From an uncultured Lachnospiraceae bacterium (GTDB lineage Bacteria > Bacillota > Clostridia > Lachnospirales > Lachnospiraceae), in contig CAJTTT010000006.1 of the NCBI GenBank assembly GCA_910579285.1, positions 1-64,000 of the forward strand: a DNA stretch of 64,000 nt. Reading direction: 5' to 3'. Of this stretch, positions 58,978 through 64,000 are shown in pieces; position 1 is the first letter of the stretch; each line of letters opens with the position of its first letter. The notes below the pieces were generated by a model. It had not been told where the DNA came from. It saw only the letters and a program-made list of their open reading frames with translations, and did no database searches. Both the position numbers and the translations under genes were made by a program.

Positions 58978-60009
58978 ATGCACAGAAAAAAGTTATTACG
59001 GATTGCCATAGCTGTTTTTGCGGCTCTTTTCACTGGTTATGCCGTATTTGTCTATTTTCTGGTGAGCGCCTGCCTTGTGCCCTCCTTTATGGACCGGCTG
59101 AACGCCTTTGAGGATATCACGGCAAAATGTTACAGTGAGCAGATGCAGACGGCGGATATTAAGGAAAACAGGTCGCAGCTTCTCTCCGGGACGCAGGAAT
59201 GGCTGGAGAAAGTGGAGCGCAAAAAGATACAGGTGCGGACGGCGGACGGTTACCTGCTTACAGCGGCGGAATTTCCGACGGAGACAGGAGGCGCAGGAAG
59301 CACGGACAGCACAGGAACCACAGAAAGTACGGAAAGCGCAGGCGATAAGTGGGCGCTTCTCCTGCACGGCTACACGGGCTGGAAGGAGGAGATGTACCAG
59401 TTCGCCTGCTGGTACCACCAGCAGGGCTACTCTGTGCTCGTACCCGATTTGAGGTGTCAGGGGGAGAGCGAGGGAGATTTCATCGGCATGGGCTGGACAG
59501 ATCATTATGACTGTGAGCTCTGGATCGCACATATACTGGAACAGGCGCCGGAGGCACAGATCGTTCTGCATGGACAGTCTATGGGCGCGGCCACGGCGCT
59601 GCTTATGGCAGGCTCCCCGGAGGCGTCGGAACATATAAAAGCGGTGGTTTCCGACAGCGCATATACATCGGGTTACGAGATGTTTGGCGATAAAATTACG
59701 GAGTGGTTTCATCTGCCGGCCGCGCCATTTGTGGATTCGGCCTGCGTGATGTTAAGACTCCGGGGCGGCTATAATCTGAGGGATGCATCTCCGCTGCGTG
59801 CGGTGGCGGCAAGCGGGATTCCCACGCTTTTTATCCACGGGGATGAAGATCGGATGATAGATGTAAATATGTCTTATGAATTGTTTGAGGCGGCAGCCTG
59901 CGAGAAGGAGCTTTTCATTGTGGAAGGCGCAGGCCACGCACAGGCGCAGGACAAGGCTCCAGACGCTTATTACGGGAGGATCAGCGAGTTTTTGAGGCGT
60001 TATCTGTAA
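58978..60009 (+). CDS. membrane-anchored alpha/beta hydrolase
   Basis: 343 residues. N-terminal signal-anchor helix (about 7-30), then an alpha/beta hydrolase domain (about 115-343) with oxyanion HGYTGWKEE, nucleophile Ser in HGQSMGA, Asp in HGDEDRMI and His in GAGHAQA. A Ser/Thr/Gly-rich insert (about 102-125) follows the first strands. ATG 58978 is 19 nt after the preceding stop. Esterase-like; substrate unknown. Confidence 0.9.
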   Translation: MHRKKLLRIAIAVFAALFTGYAVFVYFLVSACLVPSFMDRLNAFEDITAKCYSEQMQTADIKENRSQLLSGTQEWLEKVERKKIQVRTADGYLLTAAEFPTETGGAGSTDSTGTTESTESAGDKWALLLHGYTGWKEEMYQFACWYHQQGYSVLVPDLRCQGESEGDFIGMGWTDHYDCELWIAHILEQAPEAQIVLHGQSMGAATALLMAGSPEASEHIKAVVSDSAYTSGYEMFGDKITEWFHLPAAPFVDSACVMLRLRGGYNLRDASPLRAVAASGIPTLFIHGDEDRMIDVNMSYELFEAAACEKELFIVEGAGHAQAQDKAPDAYYGRISEFLRRYL

Positions 60010-60031
60010 GAAGGAGAAAGGCAGGCTTTTT

Positions 60032-62956
60032 ATGGGTGTGAGAGGGAAGTGGAATAAGAACTGCAAAGCGAAGGGGACTGCAAAAGGAGCATGGCTGTTA
60101 GCCGCCGCGCTGCTGTTGGTATTTTTTCTGCCGGGAGGCTTACCGGGGACAGTGCAGGGGGCTGAAAAGCGTACGGTGCGTGTGAGCTTTTTCCCTATGG
60201 ACGGCTATCACGAGACGCTGCCGGACGGCAGTCTTTCCGGGATGGATGTGGAATATCTTGACAACCTTTGTGATTATGTAAACTGGTCTGTGGAGTATGT
60301 GCCATGCGAAAGCTGGGACGAGGCCCTGCAGATGCTGGCGGACAAAGAGGTGGATCTGGTGGGAAGCGCCCAGTATTCCGCTGAGCGGGCACAGATCTAT
60401 AAATACGCGAATATTGCCAACGGCTATACCTTTGGCGCCATAGCGGTGAGAGGGGACAGCACGCTTGCCTATGAAGATTTTGACGCGATGCAGGATATCA
60501 CTTACGGCGTGGTGAGCACTTATGTCAGAAAACAGGAATTTCTGGAGTACCTGAAGGGACACGGCATCGAAAATCCCCGGGTGCGGGAGTATGAGAGTAC
60601 GGCGGTGCTGCAGGGGGCGCTCTCGGTGAGAGAGATCGATGCGCTGGTGCACTCGCTTACGGAGATTCGGGAAGGGCAGCGGGTAATCGGCAGGTTTGCG
60701 CCTATGCCTTTCTACTACATTACATATCCTGGCAATGAAGATCTGCTGCGGGAACTGAACCAGGGCATTGCGGATGTAAAGATGAACCGCCCGGAACTTG
60801 AAAACGAGCTGATGGTGAAGTATTACGACAGCCGGCTGGACCATACGATTCTTCTGACCGGGGAGGAGCTGGACTATATCCGAAAAAACGAAGGGTTGAA
60901 GGTCGGTTATCTGGACGGATATTACCCTTTTTCCTACGAGGATGAGGAGGGTGTTTACAGAGGACTAACCCCTCAGATGCTGGAGGAAGTGTCTGTGAGC
61001 ACGGGACTTACCTTTTCCTATGTGAAAATGCAGGACATGGACGAGGCGAAGCAGGCGCTCATTGACGGCCGCATTGACATCATCGGTTACTGCGGGGAGC
61101 GTGCGGGAAATATGAAGCAGGCGGGCGCCGCCCTGACGAAAGCTTATGCCCAGGTGCCCCGCGTGCTGATTACCAAAAATGGAGGATGGGCGGAGGAGTT
61201 CGGTACGCTTGCGGTGACGGGGGACAATCTCTCGGAGGGGGAAGGCGTCTCTTTTGCAGGGAACCAGACGAAGCTGCTGCTCATGGAAAGTCCAAAGGAA
61301 TGTCTGCAGGCTGTGCGTTCCGGCAAGGCCGGGGCGGCGCTGTGCGACGGCTATCTGGCGGAGTACCTCCTTGGTTCCCAGCTGGGTTTTGGACAGCTTG
61401 AAATCCATACGGTTTTGAGTGATGCGCACGGCATCTGTATGGCGGTGCGCAGCGATGAGGCATCGCCGCTTCTGGGCATCTTAAACAAGGAGCTTTTAGA
61501 AGTCACCGATAAGACGGTCAACGATTACATGCTGCAGGACAATTTCTATTCCAGAATGAGTGTGGACGGTTTTATCAGGGATCACAGCATAGTGATTATT
61601 CTGATTCTGGCCGTCTCGGCGGGCTTGGCCATTTTTGTGCTGTTCCGTATGCTGGAGAGCAGCAGGCGGCTGCAGAAACTGATGTACAAAGATACGGATT
61701 TCAACATATGGAATCTCAACTATCTTAAATACAGGGCGTCTTTAAAGCTTGGTTCGGACACGGACAAAAAGTTTGCCATCGTGTATACGGATATCTGCCA
61801 GTTTAAGAGCTACAATGCGCTCTACGGCTGGAACGCGGGGCAGAAACTTTTACAGCTTACCATAGAAGTGATGGCGCAGGAGGTCGGCGAAGACGAACTC
61901 TATGCCAGAAGCTACGGCAGTCATTTTGTGCTTTTCGTGCAGTATACGGATATGTCTTCGCTGACGAAGCGGATGATGTCTATGGCGAACAGGATTTCCG
62001 ATCATATCTATGAGAAAGAGGAAATCCGCATGACGCAGGCGATGGGGGTGTGCGGCGTTGAAAAAGGGCATACAGATATCCAGCTTGCCCTTTCCTACGC
62101 GATTCAGGCGGTCGATCCCCTGAAAGACAGCCACAGCAACGCCATAAGCATCTATGATGACGAGCTGCGCAAAAAACTGCGGGAACAGCATGACCGGGAG
62201 AAGCTGCTGGATTCGGCGGATTTTGAGAGAGATTTTGTGGCATACTATCAGGCAAAAGTGGACATTCGTAATGAGCGCGTGGTGGGGGCAGAGGCGCTGG
62301 TGCGCTTCAAAGACCCTACGGCGGACGGCGCGATCCGCGCGCCCGGATACTTTGTGCCTTATTATGAGCAGACGGGCAGGATTACGGAGATTGATTTCTT
62401 TGTGATGGAGAGCGTCTGCAGGATGCTGCGCAGGCGGCTTGACGCGGGACTTGCGGTGGTTCCCGTTTCCTGTAACTTTTCGAGAACGCACTTTATAAAG
62501 GACGGATTCCCGGAGCGGTTTGTGTCCATGATGGAAAAGTATCAGGTGCCAAAAGATCTGATTGAGGTGGAAATCACGGAGACGCTCGTGGTGGAGGAGA
62601 TGCAGCAGCAGAAGGTGAAGGAAAATGTGGCGATTTTGAAGGAGAAGGGTGTACATCTCTCCATTGATGATTTTGGCTCCGGCTACTCTTCACTCGGTGT
62701 CTTCGAGCAGATTCCGGCGTCTGTGATCAAACTGGACAGATCCTTCCTGCTCAACAACGAGAATCGAACAAGGCAGGTGCAGATTATGAGAAATATCGTA
62801 AATCTGGCAAGGGATCTGGACGCACAGGTAGTCTGCGAGGGTGTGGAGACAGAAGGGGATACCGAGCTGATGATGGAGATTGGCGCATATGTGGCGCAGG
62901 GCTACCGCTATTGCAAGCCTGTGCCGGAGGATGTGTTTGAGGAAATGATTGTATGA
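60032..62956 (+). CDS. EAL phosphodiesterase with twin SBP sensors and degenerate GGDEF
   Basis: 974 residues. Signal peptide, two solute-binding family-3 domains in tandem (about 48-265 and 283-510), a transmembrane helix (about 518-541), a GGDEF-like domain whose motif is replaced by SYGSHF (inactive cyclase), and an EAL domain with EALVR (about 753), PVSCNFSR, VEITET, IDDFGSG, IKLDRSF and CEGVETEGD all present, so probably active against c-di-GMP. ATG 60032. An external amino-acid-like ligand may set its activity (inference). Confidence 0.93.
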   Translation: MGVRGKWNKNCKAKGTAKGAWLLAAALLLVFFLPGGLPGTVQGAEKRTVRVSFFPMDGYHETLPDGSLSGMDVEYLDNLCDYVNWSVEYVPCESWDEALQMLADKEVDLVGSAQYSAERAQIYKYANIANGYTFGAIAVRGDSTLAYEDFDAMQDITYGVVSTYVRKQEFLEYLKGHGIENPRVREYESTAVLQGALSVREIDALVHSLTEIREGQRVIGRFAPMPFYYITYPGNEDLLRELNQGIADVKMNRPELENELMVKYYDSRLDHTILLTGEELDYIRKNEGLKVGYLDGYYPFSYEDEEGVYRGLTPQMLEEVSVSTGLTFSYVKMQDMDEAKQALIDGRIDIIGYCGERAGNMKQAGAALTKAYAQVPRVLITKNGGWAEEFGTLAVTGDNLSEGEGVSFAGNQTKLLLMESPKECLQAVRSGKAGAALCDGYLAEYLLGSQLGFGQLEIHTVLSDAHGICMAVRSDEASPLLGILNKELLEVTDKTVNDYMLQDNFYSRMSVDGFIRDHSIVIILILAVSAGLAIFVLFRMLESSRRLQKLMYKDTDFNIWNLNYLKYRASLKLGSDTDKKFAIVYTDICQFKSYNALYGWNAGQKLLQLTIEVMAQEVGEDELYARSYGSHFVLFVQYTDMSSLTKRMMSMANRISDHIYEKEEIRMTQAMGVCGVEKGHTDIQLALSYAIQAVDPLKDSHSNAISIYDDELRKKLREQHDREKLLDSADFERDFVAYYQAKVDIRNERVVGAEALVRFKDPTADGAIRAPGYFVPYYEQTGRITEIDFFVMESVCRMLRRRLDAGLAVVPVSCNFSRTHFIKDGFPERFVSMMEKYQVPKDLIEVEITETLVVEEMQQQKVKENVAILKEKGVHLSIDDFGSGYSSLGVFEQIPASVIKLDRSFLLNNENRTRQVQIMRNIVNLARDLDAQVVCEGVETEGDTELMMEIGAYVAQGYRYCKPVPEDVFEEMIV
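60274..60283 (+). other. XerD half-site-like decamer
   Basis: TTATGTAAAC inside the EAL gene, read as Y-V-N in this frame (tat-gta-aac). Confidence 0.6.
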
Positions 62957-63708
62957 GGAAAAAGGTAATGACCGTTCTGTGTATTCTGGCGGCGTTTTTG
63001 TGTTTTCTATATTGTTTTATTGTGTTTCGGATCAGGTCAGGAAACCATTTTTATCTGATCTGGGCGCTTGGCGGCTTTTTCTTTCTGGGACTGGCGGCGG
63101 CGCTGCACTTTGAACTGTGGAGCAGGGCTCCCCTGCCGCTCAGACGTGGGATGCTCTGTATTCTGGCGGTGTGTGTGGTTCTTTTTGTGGTGACGGAGGG
63201 CTGTATCTTCGCCCATTACAGGGATAAGGGAAGGCCGGATCTGGATTACATCATTGTGCTGGGTGCACAGATGAAGCCGGGCGGCCCAAGCGCCGTGCTC
63301 AAGTTTCGGCTGGATGCAGCTTACGATTATCTGACGGCCAATGAGGATACGCTCTGCGTGGTATCCGGCGGACAGGGATCGAATGAGCCATGCAGCGAGG
63401 CGGAAGGGATGTATGCCTATCTGGTGGAGCGGGGGATTGCGCCGGAGCGGATTCTGATGGAGGACCAGTCCACGGACACGTCCGAGAATATCGCGTTCAG
63501 CGCTGCGCTTATCGGCGGCACGGACAAGGACGTTGGGATTGTCACAAACAATTTTCATGTGTTCCGGGGCGTCATGCTCGCCAGACATGCCGGATTCGAG
63601 AATGCCTGCGGCATTTCGGCCAGATCCAACATCTATTTTCAGCCGAACAATCTGGTGCGGGAGTTTTTTGGGATTATGAAGGATCTGGTGTGCGGAAATC
63701 TCGTGTAA
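62953..63708 (+). CDS. DUF218 (YdcF/SanA-like) membrane protein
   Basis: 251 residues. Three N-terminal transmembrane helices (about 5-22, 32-52, 66-86), then a DUF218 domain (about 95-250) with YIIVLGAQ, VSGGQGSNEPCSEA, ILMEDQSTDTSENI and TNNFHVFR, typical of YdcF/SanA proteins. ATG 62953 overlaps the EAL stop (ATGA). Probably acts at the envelope; reaction unknown. Confidence 0.9.
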   Translation: MRKKVMTVLCILAAFLCFLYCFIVFRIRSGNHFYLIWALGGFFFLGLAAALHFELWSRAPLPLRRGMLCILAVCVVLFVVTEGCIFAHYRDKGRPDLDYIIVLGAQMKPGGPSAVLKFRLDAAYDYLTANEDTLCVVSGGQGSNEPCSEAEGMYAYLVERGIAPERILMEDQSTDTSENIAFSAALIGGTDKDVGIVTNNFHVFRGVMLARHAGFENACGISARSNIYFQPNNLVREFFGIMKDLVCGNLV

Positions 63709-63768
63709 CAGTTCAGAAAGACCACGCGGTTTTGCGAATGGGCGTGGGCTGGACAACATAAAAGTCCC

Positions 63769-63798
63769 TTGACTTGTAATGGACTGAGCGGTTAGAAT
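63769..63798 (+). promoter_or_regulatory. sigma-A promoter of the last gene
   Basis: TTGACT (63769-63774), 18-bp spacer, TAGAAT (63793-63798), about 50 bp before the GTG start. Confidence 0.6.
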
Positions 63799-63846
63799 AG
63801 AACAAGCAAAGAGGAATCGGCGATGTTATAAACTTGGAGATAAAAA

Positions 63847-64000
63847 GTGGGGAAACAGAGGAGAAAAGACACGAAAATAACAGGATTTGCAATGGTTTTA
63901 CTGTGTGTCCTTCTGGCGGGCTGCGGGGCCGAGGCTGCACCCAGCTATACGAAGCAGGGCATGGAAGCTGTGGAGTCGCTTGATTACGAGAAGGCGCTTA
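63847..64000 (+). CDS. lipoprotein, partial at window end
   Basis: GTG 63847, GGAG 8 nt upstream. Basic start, hydrophobic core and the lipobox LLAGC; the mature part begins GAEAAPSYTKQGMEAVESLDYEKAL, given here in two motifs (GAEAAPSY and AVESLDYEKAL), the second TPR-like. The 3' end is outside the window. Confidence 0.7.
   Translation, partial: MGKQRRKDTKITGFAMVLLCVLLAGCGAEAAPSYTKQGMEAVESLDYEKAL

Noticed and set aside
1..64000. CRISPR array or prophage
   Set aside because: No regular repeat-spacer pattern, cas genes, integrase or phage structural genes were seen.

Overview
The window looks like chromosome from a spore-forming Clostridia species, most likely Lachnospiraceae. Evidence: the spoIIAA-spoIIAB-sigF operon, spoVAA-AB-AC, a GntR-clpC-radA cluster, a heterodimeric ABC exporter, many small Lachnospiraceae-type hypothetical proteins, strong AGGAGG ribosome sites and a base composition a little above 50% GC by eye. 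A chemoreceptor and a zinc-ribbon/HTH protein of the flagellar-operon type suggest motility. There is no plasmid, prophage or intact insertion sequence, and no rRNA or CRISPR array.

Layout. 0.1-7.5 kb: valS, a FapA/DUF342 protein, folC with a tiny overlapping gene, and a zinc-ribbon/TPR membrane protein. 7.5-10.6 kb: a tandem palindromic repeat, the sigma-F operon and pyrE. 10.6-16.8 kb: a membrane protein, an M29-type aminopeptidase and purE-purM-purN-purD. 16.8-28.4 kb: zinc-ribbon and SH3 envelope proteins, GntR regulator-clpC-unknown-radA, an LCP cell-wall ligase and an ABC exporter pair. 28.4-32.7 kb (mostly minus): a lipoprotein, tRNA-Trp, a GH42 beta-galactosidase and a DUF3842 protein. 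32.7-38.6 kb: spoVAA-AB-AC, then bioY-bioD-bioA-bioB behind a BirA operator. 38.7-48.6 kb: a PDZ/radical-SAM/DUF512 protein, a GNAT enzyme, a chemoreceptor, a translational GTPase fused to an NYN ribonuclease, and a two-component system. 48.6-56 kb (minus): a broken nuclease gene and a signalling island made of an HD-GYP regulator, a hybrid kinase with Hpt, and a hybrid kinase fused to a DegV domain. 56-64 kb: a Suv3-like RNA helicase, a phosphopantetheinyl transferase, an alpha/beta hydrolase, an EAL c-di-GMP phosphodiesterase, a DUF218 protein and the start of a lipoprotein gene.

Three things stand out. First, the decamer TTATGTAAAC, which is the XerD half of the Bacillus dif site, occurs 11 times where about 0.1 is expected; it lies in several reading frames and between genes, and its orientation flips once, near 36-37 kb. 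This suggests the window lies in the replication terminus domain, with XerD-binding (SMC-unloading) sites. Second, two unusual protein fusions occur: a TetM/EF-G-like GTPase with a Rae1/YacP-like A-site ribonuclease, and a hybrid histidine kinase with a complete DegV lipid-binding domain. Third, a family of intergenic multi-hairpin elements is scattered through the window, one copy with a perfect 98-bp tandem duplication. A second unexplained signal is a 17-bp palindrome, TTGACYRnnnYRGTCAA, found about 12 times, always inside genes.

Starts are chosen from ribosome-binding sites, so several differ from the longest open frame. Motif searches were done by eye and counts are minimum estimates.
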